Shown here: in pieces, positions 9,578-18,921 of the stretch | How the letters are laid out: each line of letters opens with the position of its first letter | Position numbering within the stretch: position 1 is the first letter of the stretch | Assembly: GCF_000337555.1 (NCBI RefSeq) | Contig: NZ_AOIO01000040.1 | Span: 124,001 to 188,000, forward strand | DNA: 64,000 nucleotides | Reading direction: 5' to 3' | Origin: Natrialba asiatica DSM 12278 | GTDB lineage: Archaea; Halobacteriota; Halobacteria; Halobacteriales; Natrialbaceae | Made by a program: the position numbers and the translations under genes | The notes under the pieces: model-generated | Seen by the model: only the letters and a program-made list of their open reading frames with translations | The model's database searches: none | What the model was told of the DNA's origin: nothing

Positions 9578-10822
9578 ATGCCAAACCCCATCAGAGATGT
9601 TGCGCCGACGGTCGCCGACGCCGTCGCGAACGAACGCGAGCGCCAGGAGTCGACGCTCGGGATGATCGCATCGGAAAACCACGTTTCCGAGGCCGTCCTC
9701 GCGGCCCAGGGGACGGCGCTAACGAACAAGTACGCCGAGGGCTATCCCGGCGCGCGCTACTACGGCGGCTGCGAGTTCGTCGACGAGGTCGAGCGACTGG
9801 CCGTCGAACGGGCGACCGACCTGTGGGGTGCGGATCACGTCAACGTCCAGCCCCACTCCGGCACGCAGGCGAACATGGGCGTCTATTTCGCGGCCCTCGA
9901 GCCGGGCGAGACGATCCTCTCGCTCGACCTGACCCACGGCGGGCACTTGAGCCACGGCCACCACGTCAATTTCTCCGGGCAACTCTACGACGTCACCCAG
10001 TACGAGGTCGACCCCGAAACCGGATACATCGACTACGACGAACTCGCCGCGCTGGCTCACGACGTCGAGCCCGAGCTAATCGTCAGCGGGTCCTCGGCGT
10101 ACCCCCGCGAGTTCGACTGGGAGCGCGTCGGCGAAATCGCGGACGAGGTCGGTGCCCACCAGCTCGCCGATATCGCGCACATCACGGGGCTCGTCGCGGC
10201 CGGCGTGCACTCGAGTCCCGTCGATCACGCGACGTTCGTCACCGGCAGCACGCACAAAACGATCCGGGCCGGCCGGGGCGGGATCATCATGTGCGACGCG
10301 GAGTACGCTGACGACGTGGACAGCGCGGTCTTTCCCGGCAGCCAGGGCGGGCCGCTCATGCACAACGTCGCCGGGAAGGCCGTCGGCTTCACGGAGGCGA
10401 CGACGCCGGCGTTCGAGGCGTACGCGGAACAGAGCGTCGCGAACGCGACAGTCCTCGCGGATGTCCTCCGTGACCGCGGCCTGTCGCTCGTCTCCGGCGG
10501 CACGGACAAGCACCTCGTGCTCGTCGATCTGCGGGACTCACACCCCGACCTCACCGGCGACGACGCCGAGGCCGCCCTCGCTGCCGTCGACATCGTCGTC
10601 AACAAAAACACCGTACCGGGCGAGACGCGGTCACCGTTCGTCACCAGCGGGATCCGGATCGGGACGCCCGCGCTGACGACGCGCGGATTCGGTGCGGACG
10701 AACTCGAAACGGTCGCTCACCACATCGCCGACGTTCTCGACGACCCCGACGACGAGGACGTTCGAAACCGCGTTCGCGAGGACGTACAACGGCTCTGCGA
10801 GACGCACCCGATCTACGACTGA
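9578..10822 (+). CDS. glyA: serine hydroxymethyltransferase
   Basis: A 414-residue PLP enzyme interconverting glycine plus 5,10-methylene-THF and serine. It has the N-terminal I-A-S-E-N-H motif, Y-P-G-A-R-Y-Y-G-G, and the PLP lysine in T-G-S-T-H-K-T. Length is normal for the family. The start at 9578 (M-P-N-P-I-R-D) removes 45 unlike-family upstream codons. It is a housekeeping enzyme, but its place at the edge of the betaine module is telling: betaine demethylation yields glycine and, through dimethylglycine dehydrogenase, methylene-THF, the two SHMT substrates for serine synthesis. Confidence 0.97.
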   Translation: MPNPIRDVAPTVADAVANERERQESTLGMIASENHVSEAVLAAQGTALTNKYAEGYPGARYYGGCEFVDEVERLAVERATDLWGADHVNVQPHSGTQANMGVYFAALEPGETILSLDLTHGGHLSHGHHVNFSGQLYDVTQYEVDPETGYIDYDELAALAHDVEPELIVSGSSAYPREFDWERVGEIADEVGAHQLADIAHITGLVAAGVHSSPVDHATFVTGSTHKTIRAGRGGIIMCDAEYADDVDSAVFPGSQGGPLMHNVAGKAVGFTEATTPAFEAYAEQSVANATVLADVLRDRGLSLVSGGTDKHLVLVDLRDSHPDLTGDDAEAALAAVDIVVNKNTVPGETRSPFVTSGIRIGTPALTTRGFGADELETVAHHIADVLDDPDDEDVRNRVREDVQRLCETHPIYD

Positions 10823-11005
10823 GGTGACCGCCGAACGGAACGCGGTCCGCGGATAGCACCTAGGGGCGGTGGTACTGGCGACGATCCGCCGTCGCGGTCG
10901 CCGTTCACCGCCGATACTCTAGAGTTCGACAGAACCGTTATGATGGATCGTGTTAAACAAGTACCAGTCTCGTCGAACGGGTGAACTCGGCGGGATTTGC
11001 ATTTC

Positions 11006-11356
11006 ATGACTACGACCGAAGACGTACTGAACCACCACCTCGAGGCGTTCGAGAGCCAGGATCTCGACGCCGTCGTGGAGGATTACACCGACGAGTCGAC
11101 CGTCGTCACGAACATGGGGACGTTTCGGGGACTCGCGGAGATCGAGGGACTGTTCGAGACGCTATTCGACGAGTTCGATGCGCCGGACGCGTCGATAACG
11201 ATTGACGAACAACTCGTGGAAGACGAGTTCGGCTACATCACGTGGACCGCCGAGACGCCGGAAAACGACTACGAGTTCGCGACCGATACGTTCCACGTTC
11301 CCGACGACGAAATCGCGTTCCAGACGTTTGCGGGGAAGATTAGCCCGAAGGAGTGA
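11006..11356 (+). CDS. NTF2-like/SnoaL-like small protein
   Basis: A 116-residue protein with the pattern of a cone-shaped NTF2-like fold: N-terminal helices (V-L-N-H-H-L-E-A-F), the typical L-D-A-V-V-E-D-Y-T-D-E-S segment, and beta strands ending with F-Q-T-F. Such proteins bind small ligands or act as polyketide-cyclase-like enzymes; no catalytic residues can be assigned. The start at 11006 is the first ATG, and an upstream TTG is unlikely. It follows glyA on the same strand but 183 bp away, so it is probably a separate transcript. Confidence 0.8.
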   Translation: MTTTEDVLNHHLEAFESQDLDAVVEDYTDESTVVTNMGTFRGLAEIEGLFETLFDEFDAPDASITIDEQLVEDEFGYITWTAETPENDYEFATDTFHVPDDEIAFQTFAGKISPKE

Positions 11357-11360
11357 TTGA

Positions 11361-11430
11361 GACGGGCCGCTGGCAGTCAGTGCCGTCGCAGCCGCGACCC
11401 GTCCGGGTGCGCCGGGCGATCGGTACGGCA
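11361..11430 (-). repeat. 70-bp dispersed element, copy C
   Basis: On the minus strand this reads like the elements at 17342-17414 and 21283-21357. The 17-mer gacgggtcgcggctgcg is identical to the copy at 21283, and gccgtaccg and gcactgactg are shared. It sits between the 3' ends of the NTF2-like gene and the BCCT gene, so here it cannot be a simple upstream promoter element. Similarity extends past 11430 to about 11448 (the ggcggactcggac segment on the minus strand). Confidence 0.7.
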
Positions 11431-11535
11431 GACCGTCCGAGTCCGCCGATCGATCCGACGATGTTGGGTCGGTCGGCTGAACTCGGCGGCGAGCGTGAGT
11501 GAGGTGCGGAATCGCGTGCTCGAAAAGCGGGCCGA

Positions 11536-13161
11536 TCAGTCGTCGTCTTGGGCGCTGCCGCTGACGACTTCGCTGGAGCCGGGCATTTCCACGCTGTCTT
11601 CCTCGCGGAGGAACAGCGGGCGTTCGGTGCCGAACGAGAACGCCATCGATGCAACGGCGAGGAGGGCGATGATCGAGAACGGGCCGCCGGTGATGATCGC
11701 GGCCGCCTGCAGTGCGTCGACGCCGCCGGTGACCATCAGCAGCGACGCGAGCGCGCCGATGAGGACGCCCCAGATGACGCGGTTGATCGTCGACGGTCGT
11801 TCGGCACCGCCGGTGGTGAGCATCCCGAGTGCCAACGTCGACGAATCGGCCGACGTGACGAGGAACGTCGTCACGAGCACGAGGAACAGGACCGTCAGCA
11901 GGCCGCCGAGCGGCAGGGCTTCGAACAGCGGGTAGCCCGAGCCGGCCTCGCCGAGTTCACCGATGACGGAGAGGATGTCGGCCCGCCCGGTCTGTTGCAT
12001 GAAGATTCCCGTGGCACCCATGGTGGCGAACCACGGGATCGTGACGCCGGTCGAGGCGACGACGCCGGTGACGGCGACCTGTCGAACCGTTCGACCGCGC
12101 GAAATCCGCGCGATGAACAGGCCGACGAACGGCATCCAGGAGAACCACCACGCCCAGTAGAAGATCGTCCAGTCGCCGACCCAGCCGGCGATAGCGCCGC
12201 CGGCAGTCTCCGCGGAGCCGGTGTAGAAGCTCATCGTGACGAACTGGTTGATGTACGCCCCGAGCGCCTCGGTGCCGACTGACATGATGTACGTCGTCGG
12301 GCCGAGAACGAACGTGACGACGGTCAACAGGGCGAACAGCGCCATATTGAAGTACGAAATTCGGCGGATCCCCTTTCGGACCCCGAGCGCGACCGAGATC
12401 GTGAACGCGACGGTGAGGCCGGTAATCACGAGGACGGTTCCGGCGTCGCCGACGCTCGCCCCCGTCATCCACTCGACGCCGACGAGGAATTGATTCCCGA
12501 CGAGTCCCAGCGTGGTCGCGACGCCGCCGATCGTCGCGAACACCGCGAGGATATCGATGACTTTTGCGAGCGGGCCGTCGAGGTTGTCGAGTCCGACCCA
12601 CGGAGCGATCACCGTCGAGATGCGCAACGGGGCATCGTAGCGGTACGCGTAGTACGCGATCGGGAGCGCCATAACCACGTAGGCCGTCCACGCGGAGACG
12701 CCCCAGTGGAAGAAGGTGTACTGGACGGCACCGACGGCAGCCGCGGACGATTGCGATTCGGCGGCGATAAACGGCGAAACGGTATCGTAGTGGAAGATCG
12801 CCTCGGCCGGCCCCCAGAACACGATCCCGGCGGCGATCCCCGCCGAGTACAGCATCGCGAAGTACGCGAGAAACGAGAACTCCGGTTCTTCGTCGTCGTC
12901 GCCGAGCGTAATGTTTCCCCAGGGACCGAAGATGAGGAACGCGACGAACGCGACGAGGATGAACATCGCGATCAAGTACCACCAGCCGAGCGCCGTCCAG
13001 AGGAACTCGTTCGCGTCGTTCATGTACTCCGACGCCCGGTCCGGTCTGAGGATGAACGCGAGCACTGCGATGGCCGCAACGACGAATCCGACGCCGAAGA
13101 CGACGGAATCGAGTTCATCGCGGAACCTGGTTACTGTACGCTGTGAGCCTGAGTCTGTCAT
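11536..13161 (-). CDS. BCCT-family betaine/carnitine/choline transporter
   Basis: A 541-residue membrane protein with about 12 transmembrane helices. It has the BCCT signature region F-H-W-G-V-S-A-W-T-A-Y and the Trp-rich segment F-Y-W-A-W-W-F-S-W-M-P-F-V-G-L-F that forms the substrate box in BetP-type carriers. BCCT carriers take up quaternary-amine osmolytes driven by Na+ or H+. The cytoplasmic tail is short and acidic, unlike the long osmosensing tail of BetP. It lies in the same direction as the ammonia-lyase and dimethylglycine-dehydrogenase-like genes, which supports betaine or a derivative as substrate. The promoter is in 13162-13320. Confidence 0.93.
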   Translation of the reverse strand: MTDSGSQRTVTRFRDELDSVVFGVGFVVAAIAVLAFILRPDRASEYMNDANEFLWTALGWWYLIAMFILVAFVAFLIFGPWGNITLGDDDEEPEFSFLAYFAMLYSAGIAAGIVFWGPAEAIFHYDTVSPFIAAESQSSAAAVGAVQYTFFHWGVSAWTAYVVMALPIAYYAYRYDAPLRISTVIAPWVGLDNLDGPLAKVIDILAVFATIGGVATTLGLVGNQFLVGVEWMTGASVGDAGTVLVITGLTVAFTISVALGVRKGIRRISYFNMALFALLTVVTFVLGPTTYIMSVGTEALGAYINQFVTMSFYTGSAETAGGAIAGWVGDWTIFYWAWWFSWMPFVGLFIARISRGRTVRQVAVTGVVASTGVTIPWFATMGATGIFMQQTGRADILSVIGELGEAGSGYPLFEALPLGGLLTVLFLVLVTTFLVTSADSSTLALGMLTTGGAERPSTINRVIWGVLIGALASLLMVTGGVDALQAAAIITGGPFSIIALLAVASMAFSFGTERPLFLREEDSVEMPGSSEVVSGSAQDDD

Positions 13162-13352
13162 GGGTTGTCACCGTATCACGCCGTGTCCGCCCGCCTCCGT
13201 GCTCTCGATCAGTCGACCGTCGATCGAGCGGCGCAGTCTCCGTGCTGCGGCCTATCGTGTGACGGACGGTCGTGGCAATAATTGACAAAGGGCGCTATCA
13301 GTGTTCATCTTAATCAATGGTGGGGCTTTTAACTGGCCGAAGAAGCGGGTCG

Positions 13353-14648
13353 TCAGGCGTTGACGTGCGTAACTTCGTAGCCGTGATCGCGGATCGAGCG
13401 GATGATCGCCCGCGCCTGCCCTGCGCCGCTGGTCTCGATCTGGAAGTCGAGGTGGGCCTCGCCGACGTCGAGTTCGGGTGCGGATCGATCGTGGCGGACG
13501 GTCTGGATGTTGGCGTTGTGATCGGCGATAAGTCCCGAGATTTCCTCCATCTTGCCGGACTGGTCGTCGATACGAACGCGCAATCGAAGCAGTTGTTCGC
13601 GGTCGCTCAGCGCGTGGACGAGGACCGTCTGGAGCATCGTCATGTCGAGGTTGCCGCCGCCGAGCAGCGCCACGACCGTCTCGCCCTCGACGTCGAGTTC
13701 GTCGCTGATGATCGCGGCAACTGCGGCCGCACCCGCGCCTTCGACGACCTGTTTGGCTCGCTCTAACAACAGCAAGATCGCGCGAGCGATTTCGCCGTCG
13801 GTCACCGTCACGACCTCGTCGACGTGGTTCTCGATGAGCGAGAGCGTCAGCTCAGACACGCCGCCCGTGGCGATGCCGTCGGCGATCGTGTCGACGGACT
13901 CGAGCGCGATCGGGGCCCCTTTTTGCAGGCTGTCGGAAACGGTCGCAGCACCCGTCGCCTGCACGCCGACGACGCGCGTCTCCGGCGACAGTTCCGCGAA
14001 TGCGGTCGCGATTCCCGAGATGAGGCCGCCGCCGCCGATCGGGACGACGATCGTGTCCACGGCCGGGACGTCCTCGTACATCTCGAGTCCGAGCGTTCCC
14101 TGCCCGGCGACGATCGCGGGGTCGTCGTAGGCGTGGACGAACTCGGCGTCGGTCTCGTCGACGAGGTCCCGAGCGTGAGCCATCGCGTCCTGGAAGTCGG
14201 TGCCGACGAGTTCGACGGTCGCGCCGTAGCCCCGCGTCGCGTCGACCTTGGCCTGGGGGGCGGTTCGCGGCATGACGATGGTCGAGTCGACGCCCAGTTT
14301 CGTCGCGGCGAGGGCGACGCCCTGTGCGTGGTTGCCGGCGCTCGCGGCGACGACTCGGTCCGTCTCTGTTCGGGGTACCGTTTCCGTTTCCGTTTCTGTT
14401 TCTGTCCCCGTTCCCGATTCTGATTCACCATCAGCAACGTACTGGGCGATCTTGTTGTACGCGCCGCGGGTTTTGAACGAGCCCGTCCACTGCAGGTGCT
14501 CCATCTTGAGAAAGACCTCGGCACCGGTTAGCTCGTCGAGGGACGTGCTTCGCTCGACGGGCGTGTGTTTGACGACCGAGTCGTCGTCGAGTCGGTCGCG
14601 GGCGGCCTCGATATCGCCGAAGGTGACGGGTTCGAAATCGTGAGTCAT
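13353..14648 (-). CDS. ilvA: threonine/serine ammonia-lyase with ACT domain
   Basis: A 431-residue PLP enzyme deaminating threonine to 2-oxobutyrate and serine to pyruvate. The PLP lysine is in G-S-F-K-T-R-G-A and the phosphate-binding loop is S-A-G-N-H-A-Q-G; a C-terminal ACT domain (~350-431) suggests allosteric control. A Glu/Thr/Ser low-complexity insert (T-E-T-E-T-E-T-E-T, residues ~75-95) interrupts the region before the loop. The start at 14648 is preferred over 84 upstream codons that overlap the next gene. Its start lies 5 bp after the stop of the dimethylglycine-dehydrogenase-like gene, so the two are very likely cotranscribed, and serine from betaine-derived glycine is a plausible substrate. 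Confidence 0.93.
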   Translation of the reverse strand: MTHDFEPVTFGDIEAARDRLDDDSVVKHTPVERSTSLDELTGAEVFLKMEHLQWTGSFKTRGAYNKIAQYVADGESESGTGTETETETETVPRTETDRVVAASAGNHAQGVALAATKLGVDSTIVMPRTAPQAKVDATRGYGATVELVGTDFQDAMAHARDLVDETDAEFVHAYDDPAIVAGQGTLGLEMYEDVPAVDTIVVPIGGGGLISGIATAFAELSPETRVVGVQATGAATVSDSLQKGAPIALESVDTIADGIATGGVSELTLSLIENHVDEVVTVTDGEIARAILLLLERAKQVVEGAGAAAVAAIISDELDVEGETVVALLGGGNLDMTMLQTVLVHALSDREQLLRLRVRIDDQSGKMEEISGLIADHNANIQTVRHDRSAPELDVGEAHLDFQIETSGAGQARAIIRSIRDHGYEVTHVNA

Positions 14649-14652
14649 CGTA

Positions 14653-17169
14653 TCAGCGCAACAGTTTCTTTCGGTCGGGGTCGAATAATGGTTCGTCTCG
14701 TACCGTCGCGGAACGGCGCTCGTTCTCGTACCCGATCTCGACTTCGCGACCCGCCTCGGCCGCAGTCGCCGGCAGGACGGCGTAGGCGATCCCCGCGTCG
14801 ATCGTGTAGCCGTAGTCGGCCCGGACGACGTCCCCGAGCACGTCGCCGCCGTCGGGATCGAACACCGGATGACCGGCGTCGACGAGTGAGCCCGGTTCAT
14901 CGAGCGTGATCGGGGTGATTTTTCGGTCGATTCCCGCGTCGCGCGACTCGAGAAGCGCCTCCTTTCCGACGAAATTCGTCTCGAGATCGACGGCGAAGCC
15001 GATGCCCGCCTCGTAGGGGTTGAACTCGGGGGTAAGGTCGGTTCCCCACAGCCGGAACCCCTTCTCCATGCTCGTCGAGTCGAGGGCCGCCCACCCCATC
15101 GGAACGATGCCGTGCGCCTCGCCGGCGTCTTCGATCCGTTCCCACAGCCGAGCGCCGTACTCCATCGGCGCGTAAACCTCCCAGCCTAACTCGCCCGCAT
15201 AGGAGAGTCGAAGCATGGTCACTGGCAGACTCTCGAGGTGCGTCTCGCGCGCCGTATAGAACGGGAACGCGTCGTTCGAGAGATCCGCCTCGACGAGCGG
15301 AGCCAACACGTTCCGCGCGTCGGGCCCGAAGACGCCGACCCCGCACAGACTCGAGTCGTGCGCGGTCACCGAGACGGAGCCGTCGTCGGGTGCGTGCTCG
15401 CGGACCCACCGCGAGTGCAGCGTCGCCGAGTTCCCGCCGCCCGTAAACACCATGTAGCGATCGTCCGCCAGCCGACTGACCGTCAGATCCGCGAGGACGC
15501 CGCCGTCCCTGTTGCACATCGCGGTGTAGCGCATCCGGCCCGGCGAGACATCGACATCGTTGGTCAACAGTCCCTGGAGGAACTCGCAGGCCCCCTCCCC
15601 CGTCACCTCGATCCCGGTGAACGCGGTCATATCGACCATCGCGACGCGGTCGCGGACCGCCTGGTGCTCGACGCCCTGGGCCTTCGACCAGCCGCGGTCG
15701 AGCCAGTCCGGTCTGTCCGGAACGTCGTACTCCTCCAGCAAGGCCTCGTTGGACTCGTACCACTGCGGCACCTCCCAGCCGCCCGAATCGTAGAACGCCG
15801 CGCCGAGTTCGGCCTGGCGCTCGTAGAACGGACTCCGGCGGAGTTCCCGCTGGTCCGCCGGCTGTTCGCGCGGGTGGATCAGCTGGTAGACCTCCCGGTA
15901 CTGCTGGGCACCGCGGCCTCGGGCGTACTCTCGCGAGCCGGCGTGGGGCTGGAAGCGAGAGACGTGTGCGGGCGTCGCATCGACGCGCTCGCCGTCGAGC
16001 CGCGGGACGCCGTCCTCCATCCAGTGGGCGACGATGTTCCCGGCACCCCCGGACTGTGTCACCCAGATGGCGAGCGCCCACCAGAGCCCGTCGATACCCT
16101 CAGCGGGCCCCAGGATCGGCATTCCGTCCGGAGTGAAGCAGAACATCCCGTTGATCGCCGACTCGAACGTCGCATCCCGCAGCGAGGGAACGAGTTCGGC
16201 CGCCGCATCGGCGGCCGACCGGTCGTGGTCCGGGTGCGTGTTCTCGACGAAGTGCTCCTCGGTGAACTCGCGCAAAGACGGGTACTCGAGGCCGAGATCC
16301 GCGAGTTTCTCGGGGCCGTAGATGTCTGCGGGATCGACGAGCAGGGGCTCGTGGTTGTACGAGCCGATGCCGTAGCGCTCGCCGTGCTGGCGGAAGTACA
16401 GCGACTGATCCTGGTGGCGAAGCAGCGGTTGCTCGATCTCTCGATTCGCCCCCGCGAGCGCGGCGAGTTCGTCGGAGACGAGGTACTGGTGAGCACAGGG
16501 GACCAGCGGAATATCCACGTCGACCATGTCGCCGAACAGCGGTCCCCAGATGTTCGTCGCGACGAGCACCTCGTCGGCCGCGATGTGCCCCCGGTCGGTG
16601 ACGACCGTCTGAATCTCGCCACCGGCCGTTTCGAGGTCGGTCACCGTCGTCTCGCCGTAGAACTCGGCACCGGCCGCCCGGGCGCGCTCGGCCATCGCGG
16701 CGGAGGCGTCGACGGCGTGGGCTTTGCCGTCCGTCGGGACGTGGTAGCCGCCGTAGATGGTATCCGCGTCGATCTGCGGGATCCGTTCGGCAACCTCAGT
16801 GGGCGAAAGGAGTTCGCCGCCCTCGACGCCGTACGACTGCCCCCGTTCTCGCTTTCGTTGCAGGTAGTTCCAGCGGTCCTCGGTGGCTGCGACCTCGATG
16901 CCGCCGCACGTTCGAAATCCGTCGAGCGCTTCGTACAGCTCGCGCGTGTACGACGCCATCCGCGTCATCAGCTTGGAGCCGCCGGTCTGGAACACCAGTC
17001 CGGGCGCGTGTGACGTGGAGCCGCCGGTCTCGAACAGCGGTCCCTGATCGAGCACGACGACGTCCTCGCGTCCGAGTTCAGTGAGGTGATAGGCGGCGCT
17101 ACAGCCCACGCAGCCGGCACCGACGACGACGGTTCCCGCGCTGTCGGGTATCGTGTTCCCTGTACTCAT
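14653..17169 (-). CDS. dimethylglycine/sarcosine dehydrogenase-like flavoprotein
   Basis: 838 residues in two parts: an N-terminal DAO-type FAD oxidoreductase (dinucleotide motif G-A-G-C-V-G, residues 17-22) and a C-terminal GcvT-like folate-binding half (~430-838). S-H-A-P-G-L at 53-58 lines up with the W-H-A-A-G-L of mitochondrial dimethylglycine dehydrogenase, whose His carries covalent FAD, so His54 is the candidate. Such enzymes remove a methyl group as methylene-THF, consistent with a nearby SHMT. It heads an operon with the ammonia-lyase. The 70-bp element copy A begins 173 bp upstream. Sarcosine dehydrogenase is an alternative, but a monomeric sarcosine oxidase is also present here, favouring dimethylglycine. 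Confidence 0.88.
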   Translation of the reverse strand: MSTGNTIPDSAGTVVVGAGCVGCSAAYHLTELGREDVVVLDQGPLFETGGSTSHAPGLVFQTGGSKLMTRMASYTRELYEALDGFRTCGGIEVAATEDRWNYLQRKRERGQSYGVEGGELLSPTEVAERIPQIDADTIYGGYHVPTDGKAHAVDASAAMAERARAAGAEFYGETTVTDLETAGGEIQTVVTDRGHIAADEVLVATNIWGPLFGDMVDVDIPLVPCAHQYLVSDELAALAGANREIEQPLLRHQDQSLYFRQHGERYGIGSYNHEPLLVDPADIYGPEKLADLGLEYPSLREFTEEHFVENTHPDHDRSAADAAAELVPSLRDATFESAINGMFCFTPDGMPILGPAEGIDGLWWALAIWVTQSGGAGNIVAHWMEDGVPRLDGERVDATPAHVSRFQPHAGSREYARGRGAQQYREVYQLIHPREQPADQRELRRSPFYERQAELGAAFYDSGGWEVPQWYESNEALLEEYDVPDRPDWLDRGWSKAQGVEHQAVRDRVAMVDMTAFTGIEVTGEGACEFLQGLLTNDVDVSPGRMRYTAMCNRDGGVLADLTVSRLADDRYMVFTGGGNSATLHSRWVREHAPDDGSVSVTAHDSSLCGVGVFGPDARNVLAPLVEADLSNDAFPFYTARETHLESLPVTMLRLSYAGELGWEVYAPMEYGARLWERIEDAGEAHGIVPMGWAALDSTSMEKGFRLWGTDLTPEFNPYEAGIGFAVDLETNFVGKEALLESRDAGIDRKITPITLDEPGSLVDAGHPVFDPDGGDVLGDVVRADYGYTIDAGIAYAVLPATAAEAGREVEIGYENERRSATVRDEPLFDPDRKKLLR

Positions 17170-17341
17170 ATGACACGGAATGTGCCATGCGATCGACCAT
17201 AGCTACCCGGGTGGATAATCTGGGGCGTATAACTGCCGTCGGGTGAGCGCGACGAACTCGGCGGCGAAACGGGCCGAACGGCGCAGTCGTCGGTAGTCGT
17301 GCTGGCGGATTCTACCAGCACCGTCGTCGACTGAAGCGGTC

Positions 17342-17414
17342 TCCCGTACCGATTTCCCGGCACACTCGCAGACGGCCGCGGGTGCGCCGGCACTGACTGA
17401 AAGCAGTCCATATG
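17342..17414 (+). repeat. 70-bp dispersed element, copy A
   Basis: It shares cccgtaccgattt, a run around gacggccgcgggtgcgcc, and gcactgactg with the copies at 11361 and 21283. It ends in gactgaaagcagtc, a 5-bp inverted repeat with a 4-nt loop, and the 21283 copy has the equivalent perfect palindrome gactgccggcagtc. A ggcggattc segment is conserved further upstream at about 17304. It is 173 bp upstream of the dimethylglycine-dehydrogenase-like start, on the opposite strand sense. Confidence 0.7.
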
Positions 17415-18081
17415 GGGCCGCTACGTGAATCGACGGTCGCTCTCGTCTCACGCACCCGGGCCCGGATTCGGTTTCGGTCGCACTATTCTCCCGTTTCGTT
17501 CGATGAGGATTAATTCGGGGCGGTAATGGTAATACCGTCTTACCGGCGCTCGCGACATCGCGGCGATCTCACGCTGCGTTCGGAAGCCGACTGTCACACC
17601 GCTCGTAGCCGACCGGCCGGTTGCCGTACCCGATCGCAGAGACGCTCGCGAGAGCAAACGAACTCGCGCCGGCGCGAGCCGGCGAGTCGCCGTCGGTCGA
17701 TGACGACCGAGAACGAGACGTCTCGTCGAGCCGCGTTCCGAATCGTATCCGGATCCGGATACTGAGCGAAAACTGAAACGTCCGCCGAATCGCCATCGGA
17801 TCACGACGCCGAACGCGAGCCGATCGCCGACAGCGCCAGTGCCGATCGCGGTCCAATCAACTGTTATAGGCGCCTCGTCCCACGGTTTCGGTGCTGTTCA
17901 TAGTCCGTCTTGCGTCGGCGAGACTTCCCGTTCGTCGTCGCTCAGAGACGACCCATATGTCGTATAATTCGCCGTAACGGATGCTTCATCCGTCGTATCG
18001 GTTGTGCTAGTGAACGGATTTTTACAGACTCTCGAATAGTTGGATAATTACAAAGAGTGGCGGAGCGCAAGCGCGACACGT
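17415..18081. other. intergenic region, no supported gene
   Basis: 667 bp after element copy A. The open frames here (for example 17448-17804 minus and 17526-17765 plus) are Arg/Ser-rich with no start context, no codon bias and no family resemblance. The last ~80 bp before 18082 are AT-richer and presumably hold the promoter of the MscS-like gene. Nothing else is recognisable. Confidence 0.6.
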
Positions 18082-18888
18082 ATGGTACAACTCCAACCCG
18101 CCCAACAGGTACAGGTACCGGAGTGGTTGCAGGATCCGGTCGCGGAACTAGTCGTGTTCCTTCCCCGGCTGATCGGAGCGCTAGTTATCCTCCTCATCGG
18201 CTGGGTCGTCGGTCGTTTCGCCGCGCGGCTCGTCCGACGAATCGCCGACGGCATCGAACTCGATCGGATGGTCCTCGAGACGCCGCTCGGGCGGATACTC
18301 GGGGGAACTGAACGGGCCGTCTCCAGCGCGTTCGGGAAGCTGGGGAAGTGGTTCGTCTACGCGCTCGCCATCCTTGCGGCCGCGAACGCGCTTGCGATCC
18401 CGACTCTCTCAGAGTGGATCGCGACGGCAGTCTCGTACTTGCCGGCGTTCATCGCGGGCCTGCTCGTCATCGTCCTCGGGTTCGTGGTCGCCGACTTCAT
18501 CGGCGACGTCATCGAACGAACGCGAGCGGCAGCGGAGACGGCGTACGCGAGCTGGTTCGCGAACGGGGCTCGCATGTTCCTCTATTTCACGGCGATCGTC
18601 ATCGGTCTCGACACGATGGGGATCGATGTCGGCATCCTGTACGTCTTCGCCCGAGCGCTCGCGTGGGGACTGGCGGCCGCCGTGGCCATCGGTGCTGGCG
18701 TCGCGTTCGGTTGGGGCGGTAAGGACTACGTCGCCGAAAACATCGACCACTGGATGGGACGGACGAGTTCAGTCGCGCCGACCGAGAGCGCCTCGGAGAG
18801 CGAACGTCCCCGCGGCAGCGAGTCGCGCGGTAGCGATCGAGAACCCGGAGCTGAGCCCGGTCCCGGAACGGGATCGGAAGACGACTGA
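18082..18888 (+). CDS. MscS-like transmembrane protein (conserved TM-helix repeats)
   Basis: 268 residues with about five hydrophobic helices (~18-45, ~85-115, ~125-150, ~175-200, ~205-225) containing the repeated L-P-x-x-x-G-A/L-V-I-L-x-x-G-x-V-V-x-x-F pattern of the 'conserved TM helix' found beside mechanosensitive channel families. The MscS beta domain that follows the pore helix in true channels is missing; the pore-like end G-W-G-G-K-D-Y-V-A-E-N is followed by a charged, low-complexity tail. It could be a channel or a membrane scaffold. The start at 18082 is the first ATG with a hydrophobic family N-terminus. It sits inside the betaine module, so osmotic release is an attractive but unproven role. 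Confidence 0.7.
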   Translation: MVQLQPAQQVQVPEWLQDPVAELVVFLPRLIGALVILLIGWVVGRFAARLVRRIADGIELDRMVLETPLGRILGGTERAVSSAFGKLGKWFVYALAILAAANALAIPTLSEWIATAVSYLPAFIAGLLVIVLGFVVADFIGDVIERTRAAAETAYASWFANGARMFLYFTAIVIGLDTMGIDVGILYVFARALAWGLAAAVAIGAGVAFGWGGKDYVAENIDHWMGRTSSVAPTESASESERPRGSESRGSDREPGAEPGPGTGSEDD

Positions 18889-18921
18889 GTCGCCTCGGCC
18901 GCCTCGGCCGTCTGAGTCGCC

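Noticed and set aside
15238-17013. 591-codon plus-strand frame opposite the dimethylglycine-dehydrogenase-like gene
   Set aside because: Pure antisense shadow; no start context and no family resemblance.
17448-17804. 118-codon minus-strand frame in the long intergenic gap
   Set aside because: Arg/Ser-rich and without codon bias or homology; the gap looks like noncoding DNA.
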